NCBI RefSeq assembly: GCF_006335115.1
Contig: NZ_VDMJ01000005.1
Coordinates: 130,145 to 194,144 of the forward strand
Direction of reading: 5' to 3'
Source: Streptomyces sp. NP160
GTDB taxonomy: Bacteria; Actinomycetota; Actinomycetes; Actinomycetales; Quadrisphaeraceae
DNA: 64,000 nucleotides
The notes beneath the pieces are model-generated. The model had not been told where the DNA came from. It searched no databases and saw only the letters and a list, made by a program, of their open reading frames with translations. Position 1 is the first letter of the stretch, and each line of letters starts with the position of its first letter. A program made the position numbers and the translations under genes. Below, piece by piece: positions 37,927 through 46,077 of the stretch.

Positions 37927-38796
37927 GTGAACCAGCCCACCCAGCCCACCTGGATCCCCGACGCCGGCACCACCGAGCAGGGCGGGCGCTCGCGCCGCGG
38001 GCGGCGCACGCTGCTCGCCGTCGCCCTGGCTGGAGGCCTCACCGTCGGTGGCGCGGGCCTCGCCCTCGCGGACGGGATGCCGGACGCGTCCTCGTCGCCT
38101 TCCGCCAGCGCCCCCGCCGCTCCGCCGGCCCCCGGCGGCGCTGCCGCCCAGGGCCAGGCGCCCGCTGGCGGCCCCGCTGCCGGTCCTGCTGGCGGTCCCG
38201 CCGCCGGGGGCCCCGAGGCCGGCCAGCACACGCCCCACCTCGACGGCACCGTCGAGGAGGTCACCGACTCCGGCTTCACCCTGGTCGACAGGGACGGCTT
38301 CACCCGCACGGTGAGCACCACCGACACCACCGCGTACACCGCGGCCCCCACGCCGCCGGCCCCCGCCCAGGGCGGTGAGGGCTCGCAGTCCTCGGCGCCG
38401 GCCGCGCCCGCTGCGCCGTCGTCGTCGAGCAGCGGGGGTGGCTCCCAGCCCGAGGACCCGGCGGAGCCCGCGACCGCTGACCGCTCCAGCGTGCTCGTCG
38501 TCGGCGCCCGCGTGGTCGCCGAGGGCTCGGTGGCCAGCGACGGCACCACGCTCGACGCCACCAGCGTCTCCACCGCGCCGACCCCGCCCCAGGGCGGCCC
38601 GGCCGCCGGTGGGCCCGCTGCGGCTGGACCGGCCGGCGCGCTCGCACCGGGCCAGGGGAAGGGCCAGGGGAAGGGCCAGGAGAAGGGCCAGGGCGATGCG
38701 CCGGCGGCTCCGGCCGCCCCCCAGGCGCAGGGCGAGGCACCCGCCGCGCCGTCGGCTCCGGCCGGTGGTGGCCAGGCCCCGGTCCAGGGTTCCTGA
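37927..38796 (+). CDS. Secreted DUF5666-like protein with low-complexity inserts
   Basis: A 289-aa exported protein. A basic n-region and hydrophobic segment (about 27-48, RTLLAVALAGGLTVGGAGLA) act as signal or anchor. A Pro/Ala/Gly stretch follows, then a beta domain like DUF5666 (HLDGTVEEVTDSGFTLVDRDG, VVGARVVAEGSVASDGTTLDA). That domain is split by about 50 residues rich in Pro, Ser and Ala. The tail carries GQGKGQ repeats. GTG 37927 follows GGAGG at five bases. Divergence from a two-component system suggests it is the regulated output; its ligand is unknown. Confidence 0.7.
   Translation: MNQPTQPTWIPDAGTTEQGGRSRRGRRTLLAVALAGGLTVGGAGLALADGMPDASSSPSASAPAAPPAPGGAAAQGQAPAGGPAAGPAGGPAAGGPEAGQHTPHLDGTVEEVTDSGFTLVDRDGFTRTVSTTDTTAYTAAPTPPAPAQGGEGSQSSAPAAPAAPSSSSSGGGSQPEDPAEPATADRSSVLVVGARVVAEGSVASDGTTLDATSVSTAPTPPQGGPAAGGPAAAGPAGALAPGQGKGQGKGQEKGQGDAPAAPAAPQAQGEAPAAPSAPAGGGQAPVQGS
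38650..38685. repeat. Three tandem 12-bp repeats coding GQGK
   Basis: GGCCAGGGGAAG is repeated three times (third copy one mismatch) inside the secreted-protein gene, giving the KGQGKGQEKGQ tail. The 12-bp unit keeps the frame, so copy number may vary. Confidence 0.8.
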
Positions 38797-38831
38797 CCGC
38801 AGCGGTGGCACCGGCGCCTGCCGGGCCACCC

Positions 38832-38870
38832 GTCCCCCGGTCGAGCGCGTGAGGCGCTCGGCCGGGGGAC
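38832..38870 (+). terminator. Terminator after the DUF5666-like gene
   Basis: GTCCCCCGG(T)CGAGCGC pairs with GCGCTCGGCCGGGGGAC around a GTGAG loop, a stem of about 16 bp. Confidence 0.65.
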
Positions 38871-38965
38871 CTCCGCGCCGCTGGCACCTGCTCGTGACCT
38901 GCCGACTAGATTGGGTGGCCGTCCGTCCAGACGCGCGGCGGGCGCAGAGCACCATGGGAGTCCGC

Positions 38966-39676
38966 ATGTCGGTCGACGTCGCCTACGCCGAGCTGGGGAG
39001 GATCCTCCTCGACAGGACGCCGTTGAACGCCGTGCTCCAGCGCGTCGCGGAGCTCGCGCGGGACTCCGTGCCCGGGGCCGACGAGGCGTCGGTGACCGTC
39101 GTGCAGGGGCGGCGCGCCACGTCGGTGGCCTTCACCGGCAACCTCGCCGTCCAGCTGGACGAGCGGCAGTACGAGCTGGGCTTCGGCCCGTGCATGGACG
39201 CCGCGATGTCGGGCCAGACCATCACGATCCGCAACACCGCCGAGGGCGACCAGGCCTACCCGGGGTACTCGGAGGTGGCGGCCCGCGCGGGCGTGCGGGC
39301 CACGCTGTCCGTGGGCCTGGCGGTGCCGGGGCGCACGGTGGGCGCGCTGAACCTCTACGACACCCGGGGGGAGAGCGTCCTCACCCCCGAGTCGCGCGAG
39401 GTCGCGACCGTCTTCGCCGGCCACGCGGCCATCGCCCTGACGAACGCGCTCGCGGTGGAGAGCACCCGGGAGCTGGCCGAGCAGCTGCAGCGGGCGATGG
39501 TGTCGCGCGCGGTGATCGAGCAGGCCAAGGGCATCATCGCGGTGCAGCGGGGGATCGCCCCGGAGCAGGCGTTCGCGCTGCTGTCCCGCCGCTCCCAGGA
39601 CTCCAACCGCAAGCTGGCCGACCTGGCCGGCGAGGCGGTCGAGGCCGTGTCGCAGGGGCGCGACCCCGGCTGGTGA
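38966..39676 (+). CDS. GAF and ANTAR domain protein, second copy
   Basis: A 236-aa sensor/antiterminator. The GAF domain spans about 10-160 (VPGADEASVTVVQGRRATSVAF, GFGPCMDAAMSGQTITI). The ANTAR domain lies about 170-230 with the classic IEQAKGIIAVQRG...EQAFALLSRRSQDSNRKLADLA. ANTAR domains bind paired RNA hairpins to prevent termination. ATG 38966 follows GGGAG at five bases; ATG 38954 is an alternative. A TAGATT -10-like box is at 38907-38912. The signal is unknown, and it differs clearly from the copy near 14 kb. Confidence 0.88.
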   Translation: MSVDVAYAELGRILLDRTPLNAVLQRVAELARDSVPGADEASVTVVQGRRATSVAFTGNLAVQLDERQYELGFGPCMDAAMSGQTITIRNTAEGDQAYPGYSEVAARAGVRATLSVGLAVPGRTVGALNLYDTRGESVLTPESREVATVFAGHAAIALTNALAVESTRELAEQLQRAMVSRAVIEQAKGIIAVQRGIAPEQAFALLSRRSQDSNRKLADLAGEAVEAVSQGRDPGW

Positions 39677-39707
39677 TGGCCGGCGGCCGGTGCGGGCCGC
39701 CGCTGCC

Positions 39708-39830
39708 TCACCGGCGGCGCGGGCGGGCCTCCACCAGCAGGCGGCGCTCGATCAGGTCCAGCAGGAAGACCAGCGCCGCGACGAAGGGCAGGAGTCCGAG
39801 GGCGAGGAGCACGCCTCCACGGTCCCCCAC
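39708..39830 (-). CDS. Small membrane peptide (40 aa)
   Basis: A short open frame that reads like a real small protein. GTG 39830 starts MGDRGG, followed by one hydrophobic helix (VLLALGLLPFVAALVFLLDL), then a basic tail IERRLLVEARPRRR. The positive-inside pattern predicts a single-pass peptide with its C-terminus in the cytosol. It lies 51 nt downstream of the CNNM-type gene on the same strand and may be its last cistron. A second GTG at 39812 gives a 34-residue version. No homologue is known to me. Confidence 0.5.
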   Translation of the reverse strand: MGDRGGVLLALGLLPFVAALVFLLDLIERRLLVEARPRRR

Positions 39831-39881
39831 GCGGAGGGCCCAGCCGGCGCGACACGCCGGGCGCAGGGGGACGGCGCGCCG

Positions 39882-40949
39882 TCAGCGCGCGCCGCGTGGT
39901 GCGCCTGTGACCGACGCCGCCGCGTCCGCCCGCACCTCACCGACCAGCTCCTCCAGCACGTCCTCCAGCGCCGCCACGCCCAGGAGGGAGCCGTCGGCGC
40001 CCTCCACCCGGGCCAGGTGGGCGCCCGTCTCCTGCATGCGGCGCAGCACGGGGCGCAGCGCCTCGCCGTCGGAGACGGTCGCCAGCTCGCGCACGTAGCG
40101 GGAGGGCACCTCCGCCGCGCGGGCCTCCGGGTCCAGGGTGAGCACGTCCTTGACGTGGACGTAGCCCGCCAGCCCCCCGGCGCCGTCCTCCACCGGGAAC
40201 CGCGAGAAGCCGGTGCGGGCGGCGGCGTCCTGCACCTGCGCCACGGTGGCGCCGCGCGGCAGCGTGGCCAGGGAGCCCAGCGGCAGCAGCACCGCCGCCG
40301 CCGTGCGGTCGGCGAAGCCGAGGGCGGCGGTGGTGAGCTCCTCCACGTCCTCCTCGAGCAGCCCCTCCGAACGCGCCTCGGCCACGAGGCCGGCCACCTC
40401 CTCGCGGGTGTACGCGCTGGTCACCTCGTCCTTCGGCTCCACGCGGACGGTGCGCAGGGCCAGGTTGGCCAGCGCGTTGGAGACGGCGATGACCGGGCGC
40501 AGCACCATCGACAGCGCCCGCAGCGGCGGCGCGAGGACCAGGGCGGCGCGGTCCGGCCCGGCCAGCGCGAGGTTCTTGGGCACCACCTCGCCGACCACCA
40601 CGTGCGCGGTGACCACGAGCGCCAGGGCGATCGCGAAGGCCACGGGGTGCACCAGCGCGTCCGGCAGGCCGGCGGCCTCGAAGAGCGGCTCCAGCTGGTG
40701 GGCGACCGCGGGCTCCCCGACCGCGCCGAGCCCCAGCGAGCACAGCGTGATGCCCAGCTGCGCGCAGGAGAGCATGGACGTCACGTCCTCCATGGCCCGC
40801 AGCGTGGTGCGCGCGGCCCGGCTCCCGCCGGCGGCCAGCAGCTCCACCGAGGAGCGCCGTGCCGAGATGACCGCGAACTCGGCGCCCACGAAGAAGGCGT
40901 TGAGGCCGAGCAGGGCCACGGCCAGGGCGATCGCCAGCCCGTCGCTCAC
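39882..40949 (-). CDS. CNNM/CorC-type membrane protein, short copy
   Basis: A 355-aa hemolysin-C/CNNM family protein. The DUF21 transmembrane domain spans about 1-190 (LNAFFVGAEFAVISARR, HVVVGEVVPKNLALA), followed by a CBS pair (about 205-340). It lacks the C-terminal CorC_HlyC domain of its neighbour. Such proteins are implicated in magnesium or divalent-cation export. GTG 40949 overlaps the stop of the longer paralogue (GTGA), so the two are made together and may form a heterodimer. Confidence 0.88.
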   Translation of the reverse strand: MSDGLAIALAVALLGLNAFFVGAEFAVISARRSSVELLAAGGSRAARTTLRAMEDVTSMLSCAQLGITLCSLGLGAVGEPAVAHQLEPLFEAAGLPDALVHPVAFAIALALVVTAHVVVGEVVPKNLALAGPDRAALVLAPPLRALSMVLRPVIAVSNALANLALRTVRVEPKDEVTSAYTREEVAGLVAEARSEGLLEEDVEELTTAALGFADRTAAAVLLPLGSLATLPRGATVAQVQDAAARTGFSRFPVEDGAGGLAGYVHVKDVLTLDPEARAAEVPSRYVRELATVSDGEALRPVLRRMQETGAHLARVEGADGSLLGVAALEDVLEELVGEVRADAAASVTGAPRGAR

Positions 40950-42346
40950 GACCGCCCCCGCCCGTCGTCGCCGTCGTCGCCGTCGGCGCCGGGCGCGGAG
41001 CCCGGCGGGAGCAGCCGCAGGTGCACGCCCTCCAGCCGCAGGCCGTCACGGGCCTCCACGCGCAGCTCGCACCACCGCTGGACGGGCAGGCCGTCGTCGT
41101 CGGCCCCGTCGGTGGTGACCGGCACGCGCGCCACCTCGCCGACCCCGGGCAGGCGCCCCAGCTCGCGCAGCACCAGGCCCGCCACCGTCTCGTAGTCGGG
41201 GTGCTCCGGCAGCTGCACCCCCGTGCGCACCGCCACCTCGTCCGGGCGCAGCAGCCCGGACAGCAGCCACCCGCCCTCGCCGTCCTCGCGGACCGCGGAG
41301 GTGACGACGTCGTGCTCGTCGACCACCTCCCCGACGATCTCCTCCACGAGGTCCTCGAAGGTGACCACGCCGGCGAAGCCCCCGTACTCGTCCACCACCA
41401 CCGCGAGCTGCAGCGGGGAGCTCTTCAGCTGGTCGAGCAGCTCGTCGAGCTCGAGGGTCTCCGGCACCAGCGCCGGTTCCTCCACCACGTCCCGCAGCAG
41501 CACCCGGCCGGCCTCCTCCGGTGGCACGAGGAGGGCCTGCCGGGCATGCACCACGCCGACCACGTCGTCCTGGTCGGTGCCGGTCACCGGGAACCGGGAG
41601 CGGCCGGAGTCGTGCACGGCCGCGACCAGCTCGGTGAGGTCGTCGTCGGCGGACAGCGTGCGCACCCGCATCCGCGGGGTCATGACGTCCACGGCGCGGC
41701 GGCCGGAGAAGGCCAGCGTGCGCTGCACCAGCGCGGCGGTCTCCTCCTCCAGCGTGCCCTGCTCCGCGGAGCGGCGGACCAGGGACAGCAGCTCGTCGGC
41801 GGAGCGCGCCGACGCCAGCTCCTCGGCGGGCTCGGTGCGGAACACCCGGCGGAGCACGGCGTTGGCCAGGCCGTTGAGCAGCCGGATCGGCCACGCCATG
41901 GCGCGGGCGAAGCCGCGGCTGAAGCCCTGCACGGCGTAGGCGGTGGCGTAGGGCAGCGAGATGGCGAGGTTCTTGGGCACCAGCTCGCCGAAGACCATCG
42001 TGCCCAGCGTCGACAGCCCCAGGGCGATCACCACCGAGGTGGCCGTGGCGGCACCGCCCGTGATGCCCACGCCCGCGAGCCACGGCGCCACCAGCCGGCC
42101 GATGGCCGGCTCGGCGAGGTAGCCGATGGCGAGGTTGGTGATGGTGATGCCGACCTGCGCCCCCGACAGCTGCGTGGACAGGCTCCGCAGAGCGGCCAGG
42201 GTTCCCGCGGCGCGCCGGTCCCCTCCGGCGGCGTCACGCTCGACCGTGGCCCGGTCCACCGTGAGCAGCGAGAACTCAGCGGCCACGAAGCCTCCGCAGG
42301 CCACGACGAGCGCGGCGGCGGTGAGCAGGAGGAGCAGCTCTGTCAC
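40946..42346 (-). CDS. CNNM/CorC-type membrane protein, long copy
   Basis: A 466-aa CNNM/CorC family protein. The DUF21 domain spans about 1-200 (FVAAEFSLLTVDRATVERDA, MVFGELVPKNLAISLP), the CBS pair about 210-340 (VMTPRMRVRTL, VVVDEYGGFAGVVTFEDLVEEIVGE), the CorC_HlyC domain about 355-445, and an Asp/Gly-rich tail ends it. GTG 42346 is 13 nt from the methyltransferase stop, so transcription probably continues from the zinc-uptake genes. The cation handled is unknown; magnesium or another divalent ion is usual. Confidence 0.9.
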   Translation of the reverse strand: MTELLLLLTAAALVVACGGFVAAEFSLLTVDRATVERDAAGGDRRAAGTLAALRSLSTQLSGAQVGITITNLAIGYLAEPAIGRLVAPWLAGVGITGGAATATSVVIALGLSTLGTMVFGELVPKNLAISLPYATAYAVQGFSRGFARAMAWPIRLLNGLANAVLRRVFRTEPAEELASARSADELLSLVRRSAEQGTLEEETAALVQRTLAFSGRRAVDVMTPRMRVRTLSADDDLTELVAAVHDSGRSRFPVTGTDQDDVVGVVHARQALLVPPEEAGRVLLRDVVEEPALVPETLELDELLDQLKSSPLQLAVVVDEYGGFAGVVTFEDLVEEIVGEVVDEHDVVTSAVREDGEGGWLLSGLLRPDEVAVRTGVQLPEHPDYETVAGLVLRELGRLPGVGEVARVPVTTDGADDDGLPVQRWCELRVEARDGLRLEGVHLRLLPPGSAPGADGDDGDDGRGRS

Positions 42347-42359
42347 GGTGCTCGCCAGG

Positions 42360-43178
42360 CTAGGCCCTGGCGAGCACGCACGACGCCTCCAGGTCGTCGT
42401 CGTGGACGGCCACCGCGGCCAGGCCCCCTGCCCGGCAGGCGGCCAGCGTGCCCTCGGCCTGCGGCTCGCTCGTCTCCAGGACCAGCGCCCCGCCGCGGGC
42501 GAGCCACGGCCGGGCCCCGGCGGCCACCCGGCGGTGCACGTCGAGGCCGTCAGCCCCGCCGTCCAGCGCGGTCAGCGGCTCGTGGTCGCGGGCCTCCGGC
42601 GGCATGAGCGCCACCCGCGAGGTGGGCACGTAGGGGGCGTTGACCACCAGCAGGTGCACGCGGCCGCGCAGCGCGGCGGGCAGGGCGGCGTAGAGGTCTC
42701 CGGTGTGCGCGCGAGCCCCCGGCACGCCCCGCAGGTTGTGGGCGGCGCAGGCCGTGGCCAGGGGGTCGGCGTCTGCGGCGTGCAGCGCCACGTCCACCCC
42801 CTCGGCCGCCGCGCCCACGGCCACCGCCAGCCCCACGGCGCCCGTCCCGCAGCACAGGTCGACGACGACGCGGGCGTCGCTGCGCCCGGGAACGGCGCGC
42901 AGCGCGGCGAGCCCCTCGCGGACGAGCAGCTCGCTCCGGCGCCGCGGCACGAACACCCCGGCGGCCGTGCCGACCCGCAGCCCGGCGAACTGCGCCCACC
43001 CGAGCACCAGCTCCAGCGGCTCGCCGGCCTCGCGGCGGCGGACGCGCTCCTCGAGCGCGTCCGGGGGGAGCCCCTCCGCGAGCAGCAGCGCCGCCTCGTC
43101 CTCCGCGAAGACGCACCCCGCAGCGCGCAGCCGGGCGACCAGCCGGGCCGCGCCGACGCCGGACGGGGGCGCGGTCAC
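42360..43178 (-). CDS. PrmC/HemK-like protein N5-glutamine methyltransferase, variant motif
   Basis: A 272-aa SAM-dependent methyltransferase. A helical N-terminal domain contains LVLGWAQFAGLRVGTAAGVFVPRRRSE, as in PrmC. The SAM-binding strand is VVDLCCGTGAVGLAV, and the substrate motif is VVNAPYVP where PrmC has NPPY. That change suggests a target other than release factors; annotation pipelines call similar proteins putative N5-glutamine methyltransferases. GTG 43178 overlaps the znuB stop (GTGA). Confidence 0.8.
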   Translation of the reverse strand: MTAPPSGVGAARLVARLRAAGCVFAEDEAALLLAEGLPPDALEERVRRREAGEPLELVLGWAQFAGLRVGTAAGVFVPRRRSELLVREGLAALRAVPGRSDARVVVDLCCGTGAVGLAVAVGAAAEGVDVALHAADADPLATACAAHNLRGVPGARAHTGDLYAALPAALRGRVHLLVVNAPYVPTSRVALMPPEARDHEPLTALDGGADGLDVHRRVAAGARPWLARGGALVLETSEPQAEGTLAACRAGGLAAVAVHDDDLEASCVLARA

Positions 43179-44107
43179 ACGGGGGCGCCGGTGAGGCCGG
43201 ACGGGCCTCCCGCCGCCGCGCCGGGAGTGGCGCCCGGAGTGCTGGACCCGGCGGCGGGGCGCCGCCGGGTCCAGCCGCGGCGGCCCCGGCGGGCACCGAG
43301 CAGGCGGCAGACCACGTAGATGGCGAAGGAGATGGTGGTGACGTACGGGCTGATCGGCACGGTGCCGCCCAGGGCCAGCAGGATCCCGCCGACGGCCGAG
43401 GTCACCGCGAAGGCGACGGAGAGCACGGGCACCCACAGCGGCGAGGCGGACACGCGCGTGGCGGCAGCGGCCGGGGTGATGAGCAGCGACAGCACGAGCA
43501 GGGCGCCGACCACCTGCACGGCCATGGCCACCGACAGGCCGAGCACCACCATGAACACCAGCGACAGCCCGCGCACCGGCACGCCGCGGGCCGCGGCGCC
43601 GTCCGGGTCCACGCTGGCGAACAGCAGCGGGCGCCACACCACGGCCAGCACCGCCAGGACCACCGCCGAGGTGGCGAGCATGGTGATCAGCCGGGGGTCG
43701 TCCACGGCCACGACCTGGCCGGTGAGCAGGCCGAACTTGTTCGCGGAGCGCCCCGGGTAGAGGGCGAGGAAGAGCACGCCCAGCCCGAGGCCGAACGGCA
43801 TGAGCACGCCGATGATGGAGTTCCGGTCGCGCGCCCTGACCCCGAGCACGCCGATGAGCACCGCGGCCAGCAGCGAGCCGACCACCGAGCCGAGCACCAC
43901 GTCGACGCCGACGAGCAGGGCGGCCGCCGCGCCCGCGAAGCTCAGCTCGGAGATGCCGTGGACCGCGAAGGCCATGTCCCGGGCCGCCACGAGCACCCCG
44001 ACCAGGCCGCCGACCAGCCCCAGCGCCGCGGCGGCCCACAGCGAGTTGGTGACCAGGGGCAGCAGGCGCGAGTAGTCGTCGAAGTTGATGACCGCGTCCC
44101 AGCTCAC
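43175..44107 (-). CDS. znuB: Zinc/metal ABC transporter permease (ZnuB type)
   Basis: A 310-aa permease of the ZnuB/TroC family with about eight hydrophobic helices, beginning at LLPLVTNSLWAAAALGLVGG. Family motifs include MAFAVHGISELSFAGAAAALL and VGALLVLSLLITPAAAA. GTG 44107 overlaps the ATPase stop (GTGA). The C-terminal tail is Arg-, then Pro/Gly/Ala-rich and probably cytosolic. Zinc is the most likely substrate because a Zur gene and a His-rich binding protein are upstream. Confidence 0.9.
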   Translation of the reverse strand: MSWDAVINFDDYSRLLPLVTNSLWAAAALGLVGGLVGVLVAARDMAFAVHGISELSFAGAAAALLVGVDVVLGSVVGSLLAAVLIGVLGVRARDRNSIIGVLMPFGLGLGVLFLALYPGRSANKFGLLTGQVVAVDDPRLITMLATSAVVLAVLAVVWRPLLFASVDPDGAAARGVPVRGLSLVFMVVLGLSVAMAVQVVGALLVLSLLITPAAAATRVSASPLWVPVLSVAFAVTSAVGGILLALGGTVPISPYVTTISFAIYVVCRLLGARRGRRGWTRRRPAAGSSTPGATPGAAAGGPSGLTGAPV

Positions 44108-44940
44108 CGGACCCCCTCCACGTCCACCGCCCGCGCCGGGTGGCAGTCGTGCTCGCCGGCCGCGCCGGTCGCGGCGATGAGCACGCGGCCGCCGTGGTGG
44201 AGCACCTCCACGCGGGTCCCGTACAGGTCGGAGAGCGACTCCGTGGTCAGCACCTCCTCCGGCGTCCCCACGCGGTGGCCCGCGGGCGCCAGGTAGAGCA
44301 CCTTGTCGACGACGTCGAGGACGGGGTTGATCTCGTGCGTCACGAACAGCACGGCCGTGCCCGCGCGGCGCCGCGCGTCGATGACGCCGACCACCTCGCG
44401 CTGGTGGGCCAGGTCGAGGGAGAGCAGCGGCTCGTCGCACAGCAGCAGCGCCGGGTCGGTGGCGACGGCCTGGGCGATGCGCACCCGCTGCTGCTCGCCC
44501 CCGGACAGCAGCCCCACCGGGACGTCGCCGTAGGCGGTGGCGCCCACGGCGGCCAGCAGCGCGTCCACCCGGTCGCGCACGCGCCGCCCCGGCAGCGGCA
44601 CCCCCCAGCGGTGCCCGTCCAGGCCCTGGCGCACGAGGTCGCGGGCGCGCAGCGGCGTCATCGGGTCGATGAGCCGCTGCTGGGGCACGTAGCCGATCTC
44701 GGGGGAGCCGGCCCGCGGTGGGCGGCCCCGCACCTGCACGCGGCCCCGGGTCAGCGGCTGCTGCCCGAGGACCGTGCGCACGAGGCTGGTCTTGCCGGAC
44801 CCGTTGGGGCCCAGGACGGCGACCAGCTCGCCCGGGGCGACGTCGAGGTCCAGGCCGGACCAGACCTCGTGGTCGCCGTAGCTCAGGGCCGCCCCGCGCA
44901 GCGAGAGCGCGGGAGCCGGGGCCCCGGCCGCCGCGCCCAC
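44104..44940 (-). CDS. znuC: Zinc/metal ABC transporter ATPase (ZnuC type)
   Basis: A 278-aa ATPase. Walker A is GPNGSGKTS, the Q-loop YVPQQR, the signature [13 protein letters not shown], Walker [11 protein letters not shown] and the H-loop His in FVTHE. GTG 44940 gives a normal N-terminus right after the znuA stop, overlapping by design or adjacent; an ATG at 44994 would add 18 residues inside znuA. It powers ZnuB and forms one unit with znuA. Confidence 0.9.
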   Translation of the reverse strand: MGAAAGAPAPALSLRGAALSYGDHEVWSGLDLDVAPGELVAVLGPNGSGKTSLVRTVLGQQPLTRGRVQVRGRPPRAGSPEIGYVPQQRLIDPMTPLRARDLVRQGLDGHRWGVPLPGRRVRDRVDALLAAVGATAYGDVPVGLLSGGEQQRVRIAQAVATDPALLLCDEPLLSLDLAHQREVVGVIDARRRAGTAVLFVTHEINPVLDVVDKVLYLAPAGHRVGTPEEVLTTESLSDLYGTRVEVLHHGGRVLIAATGAAGEHDCHPARAVDVEGVR

Positions 44941-44945
44941 GCCCG

Positions 44946-45974
44946 TCAGCCCTGGACCGCGGCGCGGATCGCCTCGGCGTTCGCGGTCATCCACTGCGTG
45001 TAGTCCTGCCCGTCGGGGAGCGTCTCGGTGACCGGCACCACGGCGGTGCCGGCAGCCTCCGCGGCCGAGAGCACGGCCTCGGTCTCGGCGCCGGTGGTCT
45101 GCTCGTTGTACACCAGCGCCTTGACGGCGCCGTCGCTGAAGAGAGCACGGGTGTCGGCGAGGACGGCGGGGGAGACGTCGGTGCCCTCCTCCACGGCCTC
45201 GGAGAAGGCCTCGGGGGTCTTCACCACCAGGCCCATCGCCTCGAGCATGTGGTCGGGGACGGGCTCGGTGATCGCCACGCCGGTGCCCGCCGAGCTGGCC
45301 TTCACGGACGCCTCGACCTGCTGCACGGCGGCGAGGCCGTCGGTGAAGGCCTTCGCGTTGGCCGTGAACGTGCTCGCGGCGGACGGGTCGACGGTGGAGA
45401 GCTCCTGCGCCACGGCCTCCGCGACCTTCCCGGCGGTGGCCAGGTCGTACCAGACGTGCTCGTTGAACTCGCCGTGGTCGTGACCGCCCTCGTCGGAGTG
45501 GCCCTCCTCGGAGTGGCCCTCCTCGGCGTGGTCGTCGGCGGAGGCCTCCTGGGAGCCCTCCAGGCCGGAGACCTCCACGGCGTCGACCACGGGCGCCTGC
45601 GTCCCGGAGGCCGAGAGCAGCTGCGTCATGAACGGGTCGTACCCGCCGCCGTTCATGACCACGAGCTGCGCGTCCTGGACGAGCAGCTGGTCGCGCGTGG
45701 TCGCCTCGAAGGAGTGCGGGTCCTGGCTGGGGTCGTTGATGATCGAGGTGACCTCGACGGCGTCCCCGCCGACCGCCTCCACCACGCTGCCCCAGACGTC
45801 GGTGGAGGCCACCACCGAGACCCTGTCACCGGCGGCGCCGGCCGGGGCGCCCTCGCTGCTCGAGGGCGCGTCCGTCGGAGCGGTGCCGCCTCCGCACGCC
45901 GTCAGCAGCACCGCGGCGGTCAGCCCGCCGACCAGGGCGAGCGGGCGAGCGGGTCGGAGTGCGGGGCGGTGCAC
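44946..45974 (-). CDS. znuA: Zinc-binding lipoprotein of the importer (ZnuA type)
   Basis: A 342-aa periplasm-facing metal-binding lipoprotein of cluster A-I. The signal ends at the LTAC lipobox (Cys27). Metal-site residues include the His in DPHSFEA, the His in NEHVWYD and the acidic pair late in the protein. Between domains lies a His/Glu loop, HAEEGHSEEGHSDEGGHDHG, typical of zinc importers. GTG 45974 follows GGAGG at five bases. A Zur-like palindrome sits 18-48 bp upstream, so zinc should repress it. Confidence 0.93.
   Translation of the reverse strand: MHRPALRPARPLALVGGLTAAVLLTACGGGTAPTDAPSSSEGAPAGAAGDRVSVVASTDVWGSVVEAVGGDAVEVTSIINDPSQDPHSFEATTRDQLLVQDAQLVVMNGGGYDPFMTQLLSASGTQAPVVDAVEVSGLEGSQEASADDHAEEGHSEEGHSDEGGHDHGEFNEHVWYDLATAGKVAEAVAQELSTVDPSAASTFTANAKAFTDGLAAVQQVEASVKASSAGTGVAITEPVPDHMLEAMGLVVKTPEAFSEAVEEGTDVSPAVLADTRALFSDGAVKALVYNEQTTGAETEAVLSAAEAAGTAVVPVTETLPDGQDYTQWMTANAEAIRAAVQG
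45495..45524. repeat. Tandem 15-bp repeats coding the His/Glu loop of ZnuA
   Basis: GGAGTGGCCCTCCTC is present twice in tandem, followed by a partial third copy. Each unit encodes EEGHS on the minus strand, so the metal-chelating loop may change length by in-frame slippage. Confidence 0.75.
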
Positions 45975-45991
45975 GGGCCCTCCAGAGCGAC

Positions 45992-46022
45992 GATGAGAGT
46001 CGGAGTGATAACTCTTCTCATC
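45992..46022 (-). promoter_or_regulatory. Probable Zur box of the zinc operon
   Basis: GATGAGA (45992-45998) and TCTCATC (46016-46022) form a perfect outer repeat. Inside lies the perfect GAGT-GATA-ACTC palindrome (46003-46014). This AT-rich element is 18-48 bp upstream of znuA and immediately follows the zur gene. Confidence 0.6.
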
Positions 46023-46077
46023 TTAGACCGCGCCGAGGCCCCTGATGACCAGGCCCGGTGCCGGGTGGTGGAGGCGC

